From Thermothelomyces thermophilus ATCC 42464 (Eukaryota > Ascomycota > Sordariomycetes > Sordariales > Chaetomiaceae), in assembly GCF_000226095.1 (NCBI RefSeq), contig NC_016474.1, forward strand, positions 3,596,001 to 3,660,000: 64,000 bases of DNA, in the 5' to 3' direction. Positions 1-10,784 of the stretch are shown here, in pieces. The notes under the pieces are model-generated. The model was not told where the DNA came from. It saw nothing but the letters and a program-made list of their open reading frames with translations, and did no database searches. Numbering within the stretch: position 1 is the first letter of the stretch; every line of letters begins with the position of its first letter. The position numbers were made by a program, and so were the translations under genes.

Positions 1-3000
1 CCCCCGGTCGTCGACAGCAGATTTGCGTTTCTGAGCCGAAGAGGGGGAAATGCCAGGTTAGCTTGGAGTCCAGTGTTGAGAGAGGGACGCGTAGGTTATT
101 GGAAAAGGAGAGATTGGGAAGGGAAGAAAAAAGGGGGGCGGAGGGGAAGAGAGGGAAGGGGTCTTGTGGACTTTACCTTCTTGCGGTCCATCGCGCGAAG
201 AAGCTCATCCAGCTTGTCGTCGATACCGTCGGGCACAAACTGCTTCTCGGCGATCGCCTGCGCTTCGTCATGCGACTTGAGCGGGCTGTAGAGACCCACC
301 GGCAGGCCGACCTTGCCCGGGTAGGCGTTGAAGACCCAGTTCTTCTTGTCCTGCCACTTCCTGATGACGGCCTGTGCCAGGTCGCTCAGCACCTGGTGGT
401 TGTTTCCCCGCTCGTCCAGCGCGTCCTGCGTCTGCTTGACCCGCTCAGCGTACTTGTAGATCAGGCCGAGGTTGGACTCCGTCGCGACCAGGCTGACGTA
501 GAAGAGCAGGTACCGCGCGTGGTCGACCAGCTCGTCCAGTTCTGCGCTGTAGTCCGGATGGTGTGCGAGGAGGGACAGGAGGCGGGGCATGACGGCCTCG
601 AGCACGGGCTGCTTGTTGTCCTGGAAACGGCGCGCCCGCGACCGGATCCACGTCTCGGTCCGCTGCTTGAAGTCGGCACTCGGCTCGAACGCCATCAGGA
701 AGACGATGGTGTAGAAGCGGGACCGCAGCCTGTTATCTGCCAGGTACTTTTGCAGCTTCCTCACGAAGCCGTGGCGGACCTCCTGGACCGCATCCTGCGT
801 CGTGAGGGCCAGCGCGTCGAAATCCTCGGGCGAGAGCTGCTCGTCAAAATGCTTTTGCGTGCACAGCTTCAGCACCAGCTGCGCCGCGAGCAACCTTAAT
901 CGTGACCGGTGGTGCCTTGGCGTCTCCTTGGTTTTGGATAGCTCTCCCTTGGCCCTGATCAGCTTCATGAAGAGCTTCCAGACTGGCCTGGCCTTCTCCT
1001 TGGCCTCGTCGATGTCTTCTATGCTCCTGAGCCTGTTGGCCAGCGTCTTGAGAGCCAGGCATTTCGCTTGGCATTCCTCGTCCAGCTCGCCATCGTCGAC
1101 CCAATCCGGATCCTTGGCGCTGGTTTTCGTTCGGACCTCGAGAAGGATTTGCTGGACCGCCATGTTGAGGATCGTGTCCTCCGCTTCCTCGGTCACCTTG
1201 GGCGCCAGGAGCTCGAGCTGGCTCACGGCGGCGAGCTTATTTAGAAAGCTCTGCGACCCATAGGACCAGTCCTTCAGAATCCGCTGGAGCAGATCTGTCG
1301 CGCTGACCAGGCTCTTGTCGTCCTTTTTAGCAAGGAGGATGTTCACCGCGTATTTGGCAGCCCTGGCGGGTCGGCCGTAGAGCGCGTAATTGATCATGGT
1401 CCGCGTGAAGTCCTTGTCCGCCGGCACGTCCTTGGGGTACTTGCGGGCGTACGTCGAGCACGCCTTCAGGGTCTCGACAACCGCCAGGTCGTTCTCCCGC
1501 GTCTGCGTGGGCGCCTGGTCGACGAGGTCCTTACAGAGCTGTCCGATGTGCGTCTTGAAGAGGCCGGGGTTTCGTTGCGATATCTCGTTGAGGATCTCGT
1601 GGGCAGCTGATCCCATGTTGCCCTTGTCCGACCGGGAATACTCCATGAAGCTGGCGAGGTGGCTGCGGTTGAACATCAAGCAGCCGGATCGATAGAGGAG
1701 GGGCAGCAGTGTATCGCGGACACCCGGGTCCTTGCTGGCCTGGATGCGCTTCAGCAACTCCTTGAGCGCCTTGTGGACGGTCTTGAAGTCGTGCTCCGGG
1801 CCGATGATATACTTAATTAGGTTGTAACTGCGTCTGTCATTGGCTTTCGCGAATCGATACAGATCCTGCTCCGCTTTGGTGCCGTCCGGGAGGAATTGAG
1901 AGATATACCGCGTCGTCTTGTTAAGGTTGGCCATCTTCTTGGACGCATCCCCGTCCATGACGCCTCCGTTGAATTGGTCGCATTGCTTGAGATAGGTCTC
2001 CAGGACGTGAGCAAACTGGGGCTGCCTGGCCTGCATGGCAAAGAACGCCTTCTTGCCGTTGGGATCGAGGGAGCGGACGAGGAGCAGTATCCTTTCCGCC
2101 CGCACCGCGTCCGGGTCGGAGATGGCTGCCCCGGCGGCGGTTTGGGATTGGGAGCTGCCGTTGGAAGTAGTAGTAGCATTCTTGGCCTTCTTAGGTTGGG
2201 GCGGATAGGAAAGGGGTACGAGACATTCGAAGATGACACGGTCGAGCAGGACATTGAGCTCCAGGTCGTTTGCATAGAAGGAGTTGTAGATGCGGCTGGG
2301 TACCGCGCCGAGGGCGGCCGTGACCGCTTCGTGACCGGCGAGTAGCTCTCCGGTCGCGACGCCCCAGAGCTTTCCCAGCAGCGACATGGCGGCGACCCGA
2401 ACAGCCGGCTTCTTGTCGCGACAGCGGTCGGCTAGGGTGGACAGGACAGAGCCTTCCTTAGCGACACCTCCGTTCGGCCCAAGCTTCAGGATGACATCCC
2501 GGAAGCTGAAGCACTCGATGGCCTTGACGGCCGCGAGTCTGACCTTCTCGTCGCTGTCCGAGAGCTTCTCTCCGAGGCCCTGGATCAGCGCCGTTTCGTC
2601 CTCTCGCCCTAGTCCGATGCCACCGGCCGAGGTGGAGAGAATGTATCCGGCAGCCGATGTCCAGGCGGCGCGGATGGCCGGCGACTTGTCGTTTCTCCTG
2701 CTGAGAAAGCTGTGGAAGGTCGCGTTGTGCGTCTGCGAGAAAGAGATGGCGGAGAGGGGCGTCGTCAAGATGTTGGTCACCGGAGCCTCCTCCGTCTTGT
2801 CCTCGTCGTCCAGCCGAAGCGGCGGGTAAGCAGCCGGGTCGAGCGTCGGGGGAGGAGGCGGCCCGGCAGCGCCGATGCCCGAAATCATGTCGCCCAACGT
2901 CTCGGTGGCGAGCTGCCGCAGGTGCGCATTGTCGGCAGACAGTTCGGCGTCGACCTGCGGAACGACATTCTGAAGGATCTGGGGCGCAGCCTTCCAGATC

Positions 3001-4033
3001 TCTCGGATGAGCGTGTGGGCTTTCCTGAGCTCTCTCAGATCCGCCTCGGAAGGACCGGAAGGGCCCTCCTCGTCGTCGTCGTCCCTGTGGTCGGCCCTTC
3101 CGGCAAACCCGGTCGCGTCGACGATGACGTCGCTGAAATACTGGCTGACAAAGCGGGCCATCTTGTCGGGGAACATTTGACACAAATGCTTCACGATCTG
3201 ATAGGCCTCGGGCTCCTCCTTGGCCAGGAGGGTCGCCTGGTTCTCGTCGACTTGCACGTGGTTGTGCTTCTCCCTGCCGCTGCCGGGAGCAGCCGCCCGA
3301 AGAAACTGGGCCATCATCACGTCCACGACCTTCGCGGGGAGGCTGGTGGCATCCTCAACAAGCACGCCCAGGAGCTCCTGCATGCTATACTCGACATCCT
3401 TGGCGACTTGTTCCCCCGAAGCCGACTTTGATCCGGAGACGCCGTCGAAGATGGTGGAAAAGAGATGGAGCAGGAGGTTTTCGCTCCCATCGACGTCGAG
3501 CAGCAGGACGATGCTCTTGATCTCGGCCAGAGAGCGCAGGACGTATTTGTGCTGGTTGTTGTAAGGATTTGAAGGGTCGAACAAGGAGGGTATGATGGAG
3601 GTGACCACGAGGTTAAAGACGTCCTATATCAATCAGTCAGTCTGGTCAGCGCACATCAGTTCGCGATCGCCGCGATGGGTGGCGGGGTCTGGACCTTGAG
3701 TTGGGACGGGGTGAAGGGCGCATCGGGAGCGCAAAGCCGAAGGATATCGACGACGCAGCAGGCCGTGTACGCCCTCACCCCCTTGTCTTTGTGGTTGAGG
3801 AGCTGGTGCGATGCGACCTCCTTGGCGACTTTGGTGAGCGATGAAGTGTCGGTGGTTTCCTGGTCCATCTCGGCCAGCTCTCTCGTTAGCTGGTCGAGCC
3901 TCTTGAGCAGCGTGTCCAGAGGAATCCCCTTTCCGGGACGCCATGTCAACGGCTCGTTGAACTGCAGCTTGACCATTCCCTCCTCTGGTTCCTGTTCCTC
4001 CGCCTCGGCGGCAGCGCTCCGGCGAGGCGCCAT
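1..4033 (-). CDS. pds5: Sister chromatid cohesion protein Pds5 (3' end cut by window edge)
   Basis: Cohesin-associated HEAT-repeat protein that regulates cohesin on chromosomes in the nucleus (Pds5/Spo76/BimD family). Proposed exons on the minus strand: 4033-3695, 3623-177, and 30-1 running off the window. The joins restore the continuous Pds5 reading: exon 1 ends ...PSQLK and exon 2 continues DVFNLVVTSI. The last intron (176-31) ends in CAG before a lysine-rich exon reading KRKSAVDDRG. The N-terminal part contains the family signature APDAPF. About 1270 residues are visible, all helical and HEAT-like, with little low complexity until the C-terminal basic tail begins. The start is the first ATG after the upstream noncoding stretch, giving MAPRRSAAAEAEEQ. 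Identification is firm; the missing piece should be the charged C-terminal tail usual for this family. Confidence 0.93.
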
Positions 4034-6243
4034 GGCGCGCGGCGAATTCCAATTGATCGCTGGACAATCCGTGCGCGAGAAAAATAAATCGCGTGAATGA
4101 GCTGACCTTATTCCCCTGTTCACTGTCGAGTGGTGGAAGAGTTATGAGTGAGCTGGGAGGTAGGGGAGGGTGGCAGAAGCCGGGGGAACGGCAGCGCGTT
4201 ACGTGTACGACCTTCAACGGGTCGATTGGCGCTTGGCAAGGGTTTCGGGATGGTTAAATAAACGGGCGGCAGCACGTCGGCAGCACGTCGGGTTCCGCTG
4301 ACACACTATGAGGTCGCACACCAGCGCTATGCGTATCGCGGTGTTGCGCAGGTGCTATTGTAATTCATGGGCGGTAGAATGCTGGTATCAGCTGTTCTTA
4401 ATTGTCGGAAAAAGGTGGAGGTGAGCGTGTTGAGTGTGGTACGGAGTACGCGCTCCAGGTCGCGTCCACTAGCTTTCGGGAAAGCTTGCATCTAGAGTGG
4501 GGCCGGCCATAGCGCAAATTGGGCAAATTGGGGGTACTGTGTTAATAGATTAACTAAACTGCGGAAGGTATCCATAAATCGATGCAGATAAACCTCCACT
4601 CGGCGGCGCTCGCATTCGCCCGGGCGACGACGCACCAATGTCAACAACAACCTCAGATGCAAGGCACGAGTTTGGCTCTCTTCCCAGCGCGGGCTTCCTG
4701 TTCTATACTGAGCCAACACTCCAGTATCTTTGGTCCTTGGATTGTTTCAGTCCGTCGGATCCTGGACCATTGATGATCCTAAGGGGAGTGCAATGCTCGC
4801 GGCCGTTATGCAACAGCACCTCCTGGATGCCAAGACCCAGGGGTTCATGTTTACTATTTGACCTCGTCGATGTGAACAGTTCCCTCCCCCCTCAAGTCGC
4901 CACCACGTCTAGTTCGTATTCTATGTTCCTGAGGATTCGTTCTACCTGTCAGTAGGCCATGGCATTTTCATCTACTATCTATCTACTATGTGTTTACGTC
5001 TGTCGTCTATTGTTCTAACCCTGATCGGCTGCTTGTGAACCGAGACCCGCGATATGGAATGCTTTAGCTACACCAAGCCACGATGGCGAAGTCATGGGAG
5101 TATCTGATTGGTAAAAGTAATACGAAAAGATATAAGAAACCTCAGTCATTGATAGAGAGGGAGTCAACCAGATGATTGAATCTAGTGTGTGGTAGCCGTG
5201 CAAGCACCGATTGAGGGGGAGACCAGGCTCTGACATGCTGACTGCCGTAGTTAACAGCACTCCGCATTCCGCACTCCGCACTCCGCTTCCTAAGGCATAT
5301 GGATGGCCCTATTCAAGCAACAAACAAAGCCTCACCACGAATTACACTAGGTAGAGGGGGGGGCTATCCCGGAAATCACAGCGCTTGGTCAAACAGAGCA
5401 GCCTAACATGAAGTAAGCGTACAAGATGCGAAGGGGCGAGGCGAGTTGCACTTGGTGAAGCAAACCCTTTCTCTCTTGCTAATACACTCTTCGAGGCCGG
5501 TTTCTGTTTCCATGCTCCATGCTACCGGAAAAAAGAAGAAAACGCCGACAGAAGGGAACAGGAAATAAGGGCGAGGGATTGAGGGAAAGGAACAAGCAGG
5601 ATGAGTCAATTACTAGCTTGGACTGCCATTTCGTCCCAAATCTTTCCAGTTCCGAAGGCGCTGCGCGAGTTCTGGTTTCCCTCCTTCCCGGCACTAGCAT
5701 ACCAGGCGCGTGATTCGTGATCGCTCCCCTTCTAGGGCTTCCCAGAAATAACCTGCCCATCTCATCCTGTTGTTTCTTCCTTCACCCACCGATACAAATC
5801 GACATCACTTTCCCATCGTTCGCACTGATCGTCACTCGGCGCTCGCAACTTTAGTCTCGGCACTCTGACTCTCTACAATATCAGAATTCCGGAATCAGGT
5901 AAGCCTTCTTTCAATTCCCGGTCTGATGTTCACTCCCATCGGGCAAGACATCGATGTGCGCGGTGCTTAGAAGTCGCCGCGACGAGACTGAAACTCTGCG
6001 TCATATACTGCTCTCGATTGATGGTCTGTGGGAGCAACACCTGTTCGCATGCATCCATATTTTCAGAGAACCTGGATCTGTTCTGATGTCCTGTTCTGAT
6101 CATTACCTATTGCAACATCTCCATTCTCATCTGCCACTCTAGATTCGGAAGCAGAGCATCGTATGCAACGTTCCCCGAGACTCGATTGCTAACCGGGGGG
6201 GTAATCCAGCACTGTTTTCACACGTCCTGCAACTGCAGCAATC
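4034..6243. other. Intergenic region between divergent PDS5 and a surface-protein gene
   Basis: No convincing gene. It should contain both promoters. Short tandem repeats are visible near 4267-4290 (CGGCAGCACGT twice) and 5260-5290 (ACTCCGC-like units). A GT at 5899 and an AG at 6238, just before the next ATG, could bound a 5'-UTR intron; a GCTAAC branch-like site at 6188 would also suit an earlier AG at 6209. This is inference only. Confidence 0.5.
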
Positions 6244-7397
6244 ATGAATCTGAATCTCACCAGCGAGAAAGCCGAGGCTAAAGCTCCAGCCAAAGCGGAG
6301 AAGGTCAGCTTCCGCAAGGCGGCCTTCTGGTCGTTCATGTGCATCACCTATCTGGTCTTCTTTGTTGCGATCCGTAAGTGTTCTTGCATTGTTTCTCCCT
6401 GCTCCATGGGGGCGCTAACAATTCACGAGCGTTCGCTGCAGTTCACGGTGTTTATGCTGCCGATGTCGACCAGTCTGAGGAAGAGCTCACTACTCAGGTG
6501 GATGCTCGCGCCTTAGCTGTCGACTCAACCAGCTCTGTCATCGATTCTTACTGCTCTGTTTCTGGCAGTTCCGCCTACTCGACTCCCTCGGCTGTCTTCG
6601 TCACCGAGTCCGTCAACGTGGCAACTGCGACAACTAGCTTGGAAGTCACCCCGATCTCTTCGGTCACGTAAGTCGGCTAAAAGACCCCAGCCCGACCACA
6701 AGACAGAACAAAAGAAAAAAAAGGAAAAAAAAAAAGAGAGAGAGAAAAGAGGAAATCAAGAAGAACACTAACAGTTATACACAGCACGGACGACGTCTCT
6801 TGCTCCGGTCCTCAGACCGTCACTGTCACTGTCACCCTCACCACTGTCACCGACAACGACGCCGTGACCGCCGACCCCCAGTCCAGCGGCTTCACCGCCA
6901 GCAGCGACAGCAGCCCGTGGACGACCGTCACTGAGACGTCGACCGAGGCCCGGACAACGACCATCGGCGGCCCGAGGAGCACTACAACCAAGTACGCAAC
7001 CGCCACCGGCTCGACCGGCACCGTCACCATCACCGTAGTCGGGCCGGGCACGAGGGCTAACAGCACCAGCACCACCACCGTCACGACCACCGCCTACGCG
7101 GATGCCTCCTCGGTTTACAACACCCTGACCGCGGGCTCCGGCGTCGGCACGGGCGGCGTCGTGCTGGGCACGGGCACGGGCACGGGGCCCTGGGCCAACG
7201 GCAGCTACACCTACAGCCTGCCGTCCGTGCAGCCCAGCCAGCCGCTGACCAGCGTCGTCAGCAGCTCGGCCGCGGGCACCGTCGGCGGCCGCGCTGCCGG
7301 CTCCCCGCGGGACCAGCGGGGCCACGGCCGCGGCGGCGGCACCGGCTTCTACTGCGCCGTCATGGCGGTCGCGTGCGCCATCGCCGTCTCGATCTGA
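6244..7397 (+). CDS. Ser/Thr-rich secreted or cell-surface protein, hypothetical
   Basis: Unrecognised fungal protein of about 322 residues. Proposed exons: 6244-6373, 6442-6667 and 6785-7397. Both introns begin GTAAGT; the first has a GCTAAC branch site. The N-terminus has a charged stretch (KAEAKAPAKAEKVSFRK) followed by a hydrophobic segment (FWSFMCITYLVFFVAILHG) and AA, so it could be a signal peptide with a long n-region or a signal anchor. The rest is dominated by Ser, Thr, Val and Gly in short runs such as TVTVTVTLTTVTD, typical of O-mannosylated wall proteins. The last ~16 residues are hydrophobic (FYCAVMAVACAIAVSI) after a Gly/Arg-rich spacer, which would fit a GPI-attachment signal. 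Surface location is inferred from composition; no enzymatic domain is visible. Confidence 0.75.
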
Positions 7398-7818
7398 TAC
7401 GGGAAACGTCACACTGCGCTGGAAGGCTGCCCGGGTGCTCAGCAGGCTTGAAGTAGGTAGGGGGAGATGACAGTGGTTTTTTACACTTGAATCAGGCTGT
7501 CCTTTCTTGTCCTCCAGAGATGGTGCTAGGTCGATGGAGGCAACGGAGGGACGAGTGGATTGAAGCCTACTTGCCTTGGAGGATGGGCGAAGGGTGAAGG
7601 GTTCGTTTTAGTCAGTAGATAACCGGATGCTGACTCGGTTCTTCCGGCTGTTCCCTACTGTTTCGCTTTTGGTGATGTGACATGTGCAGTTGCCAAGTAG
7701 ATATACACCTGCAGACGCCCGACAGCAATGGGGTGCTGTAGGGAGGCAATGTAGCGCGGACTTGCCAGATTCAGACTCGACCATACACGGGGCAGAGTGA
7801 AAAGCAACAGGAAAAAAT
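7398..7818. other. Intergenic spacer before the tRNA pair
   Basis: This contains the 3' flank of the Ser/Thr-rich gene. No coding or RNA feature is recognisable. Confidence 0.5.
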
Positions 7819-7900
7819 TGGATGCACCCGGGATCGAACCGGGGACCGCTCACAGCCGCAGACATGCGAAGCGAGAATCATACCACTAGACCATGCACCC
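7819..7900 (-). tRNA. tRNA-Ala(CGC), copy 1, with 10-nt intron
   Basis: A cloverleaf can be folded. Acceptor strands are GGGTGCA and TGCATCC with discriminator A73, and the T arm is CCCGGTTCGATCCCGGG. The D arm and anticodon stem CTCGC/GTGAG resemble tRNA-Pro. The loop reads TT-CGC-A, then a 10-nt intron at the canonical 37/38 position (7855-7864), then T. The anticodon is at 7866-7868. Acceptor position 3 is G paired with U70, the alanine identity element, and A73 also suits alanine. The intron contains GCG, able to pair with the CGC anticodon as in eukaryotic pre-tRNA. Copy 2 lies 80 bp away and is identical outside the intron in the parts compared. Confidence 0.88.
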
Positions 7901-7980
7901 AATGCTTGTCAGACAAAGGTGAGTTAATTATCTGATAAAGCCATTATCCGGGCACTTGGCAAAAGAGTAAAGGTGAAAAA

Positions 7981-8062
7981 TGGATGCACCCGGGATCGAA
8001 CCGGGGACCGCTCACAGTCGCGATGATGCGAAGCGAGAATCATACCACTAGACCATGCACCC
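7981..8062 (-). tRNA. tRNA-Ala(CGC), copy 2, with 10-nt intron
   Basis: A tandem copy of the neighbouring tRNA with the same acceptor stem (G3:U70, A73), D arm, anticodon stem and T arm. The anticodon CGC is at 8028-8030 and the intron at 8017-8026. The intron differs from that of copy 1 at several bases but keeps the GCG triplet that can pair with the anticodon. That covariation-like retention supports the CGC assignment over a Pro reading. Confidence 0.88.
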
Positions 8063-8875
8063 ATGTTTGGTGATGTAGCTCTCCGGTTCGCCAGCTTCTA
8101 TCGTCGTGGGCGCAAAGCTCGACGACTTTCCTCGCAGACACAAACCGCCCTTTAGTCATCGTCACAACGAAAATTGAATCGTGTTTTTGGGTTGCTGGTT
8201 TCGCTCAGTCTTGGCGCTGGAAGGTCCGTGATGGCACCGGGGGGGTCGTAGGGTACGCGCATCTCGCCCTAGCGAGACTACCCCATGACCCAACTCGGAA
8301 ATAACCTCCTCCCAGGTCCCAACCGGGCAGCAGAGAAGTTGGTGGGGCGGATCAAAAATGCTCTTGAATTCAACCCGGGCATTATATAAACGCAGAGGGT
8401 TTGAACCAGTTGTGCTCGTCTTCAATCAAAAAGCAAACGGAGTGAACGTGAAGTCGAGCGGCTCTCCGACCATCTTGCGCGGGTGGCTTCCGGCCTATCC
8501 AGTGATCCGCCCTTGTCCCAGAGACAGCTACAATGTGCAGCCATCTGATGTCTGGCTTTAAGTGTTTAGAACTCGCCTGATGAAGTTGATATCTTGGACC
8601 TCCTTAACGCCATATCTGCCTCCAGATCCCCTCCGCAAGCAACCTCAGCTAGAGCAACAGTTGACCCCCCCCCCCAATGATTTAAGATCCCAGACAAGGA
8701 ACAAAGTATGATGACACTGACAGTATAGATCCCCTTAAACCCCAAGCCCCATAGAAAATGGAATATCAACCCCCCCTCCTCCCTTTCCTCTCCCTCCCTT
8801 TCTCCGATTATTTTTTTTCTCCCCCTCCGTTCTTTCAAACACCCGAACCGTTGGCATTCTTGCCTCATCTCCCTC
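8063..8875. other. Intergenic spacer
   Basis: No gene is recognised. It contains a C homopolymer near 8665-8676 and a TATATAAA string near 8381-8388 with no supported downstream gene. The end nearest 8875 is the 3' flank of the guanylyltransferase gene. Confidence 0.45.
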
Positions 8876-8888
8876 TCAATGCTCCCTG

Positions 8889-8920
<32 letters not shown>

Positions 8921-10212
8921 CTGCTGTCTCAGCTTCCAGCTATCCTTGATGCTCTTGGCGGCCTGCAGCAGCTCGGCCTCGCTCACGCCGTCCTTGATGC
9001 TGGTCAGGACGCTGTTGACGGTGCTGATGTGGTTCGCCTCGGTCTTGTCGTCGCGGAACCGGTACAGCCGCCACCGCTTCTCCTCGTCCAGGCAGCACTC
9101 GACGATGCGGTCCTGCAGCGGGTCGCCCCAGCTCTTGAGCGTCTCCCACTCCTCCTCGGTCAGGTACAGCGGGCTCTCGAACTCCTCGTACCCGGGCTTC
9201 CCCCGCTCGACGCCCGTGAAGACCAGCAGCCGCGCGTCGGGGACGCTGTCGTAGTCGACAAACGGCTCCGCCTGGCCGGCGGCGCGCTCGGCCTCGTTGG
9301 GCTCGACCAGGGGGAAGTTGAGCTTCAGCCGGAAGTCGACCGTGTTCTCGTGCGGGGCCTTCCACTTGAGGATGTGCGGGTCGGTGCCGAACTGGTACGG
9401 GCTGGTGCGGCAGGTGAAGATGAGCCCGTCGCTCTGGTGCTTGAGGCTGGGCAGCACCTCGCGGAACATCATCTCGATGCCGTACGAGAACTGCATCTCC
9501 TTCATCTCCACCTTGAACGCCTGGTACTGCAGCTCCTCGGGAAAGGCCGCGAACAGGGCCTTGTACGGCTTCATGACGTGCTCCTTGAAGTATCCCAGCC
9601 GCTTGTCCAGCGGCTTGGAGAGGAGGTCGGCCTTGCCGTCGAGCGCGAGCAGGTCGAAAACCAGAAACCTGGGCTCCTTCTCGCCGTTCGGCAGTATGTC
9701 CATCACCAGCTCGCCGTCGATCAGCGTGCCCGTGTGGAAGGCGGCGCGGTCATGCGCCAGAGGGAAGTGGAGATTGCGCTGCGACAGCCACCAGTAATCG
9801 TTCTTGCGGTCGACTAGATAGTGACACTCGTTGCCGTTCTCATCCGCAGTTAGGTATAGGAGGTAGCGAATGCCGTCGGATTTTTCGCAGACGTAGTAGC
9901 TGTTGAATCGATGGAAGGGGGCGCGGTCAGTGGCGGGCTGAATAGATCGCACGGTAGTCTTGGGGGCGGGGAGTTTTGGGGGGGGGGGGGGGGGGGAAAG
10001 GGGGGAGGTTTGAAGAGGAAAGGAACGCACTCCTCTCTGCGCAGCTCATCTATATGCCTCCTCGAGAATGATACTGGCTGCGCGCCCGGGAAGTTGTACG
10101 AGTTGCGTCCCAGCAACTCGGCCACTTCGGCGCGCAGCTCTCTAAGCAGGTCGCCCTGGGCCTTTACGCCCGGATTGGCGATGTCGCGGAGGGGGTGCGC
10201 GCCTTGGTCCAT
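8876..10212 (-). CDS. ceg1: mRNA guanylyltransferase (capping enzyme alpha subunit)
   Basis: Nuclear enzyme that transfers GMP to the 5' diphosphate end of nascent Pol II transcripts through an enzyme-lysine-GMP intermediate. Exons: 10212-10031 and 9899-8876, giving 401 residues. The join gives RREEDYYVCEKSDG, where K67 of KSDG is the nucleotidyl lysine (motif I). Later motifs follow in order: DGELVMD (III), SDGLIFTC (IV), LKWKAPHENTVDF (V), and the C-terminal OB-fold motif WRLYRFRDDKTEANH. The 131-nt intron (9900-10030) carries a 19-base homopolymer (G on the plus strand, 9978-9996), read as a C tract in the transcript. The protein ends in a CAG/CAA-encoded run of about 12 Gln just before HREH, not needed for catalysis. 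Length fits fungal Ceg1. Confidence 0.95.
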
Positions 10213-10784
10213 GGCCGATTGCGTGGCTCTAACAAGTTTTCAACGGGACCAGAGTCGGGAGATTCGGGCGCGTCCTTCAGTGGCCGCATCCGGGTTTGTC
10301 ACATGTCGAGGGCCGCCATGAGTCGGGAGATCGACGAACTCGAGCAGCCACGGCCACGGGCGCGACACGCGGCTTAGCACTAGTTAATAGTTTGTAGGTT
10401 AAGAACGTTATCTTATCGCTGGCGTAAAATGGCCAACATGAACCACGCTCGCTCACTTACTACTCGATTATTGCATGTCTCTCATTATTCGCTTCTTCTA
10501 CGTCTCTTTCCCCAGTCTCGTTATTTTTCCATTTGAATCGATCTATCCCCTCCTTTTCGAATTTGTTTGTCGTTTAGGTGTTGCTTCGAGCGGAGAAGCT
10601 GCGAGACAAACGACCCGCGAATTCAATCCGAGGAGAGGGGCAGTCATCATAGCCGCTTCGGTATTTTTTTTTTTTTTTACGGCATTTCTTCAATCAACAT
10701 ATTACAGCAGGGGCCCAACGTCGAGAAGCTTTCTTTCGGCTCCTGTGGGAAGTCTATGACCCAAGATCGATCGCATCAAGTCGA
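10213..10784. other. Intergenic spacer between CEG1 start and SNX41 end
   Basis: Contains the presumed CEG1 promoter and the SNX41 3' flank. There is a T run near 10665-10678. No gene is seen. Confidence 0.45.

Noticed and set aside
7819-8062. Assignment of the tandem tRNAs as tRNA-Pro
   Set aside because: The body is Pro-like, but the intron at 37/38 leaves anticodon CGC, and G3:U70 with A73 indicates alanine.
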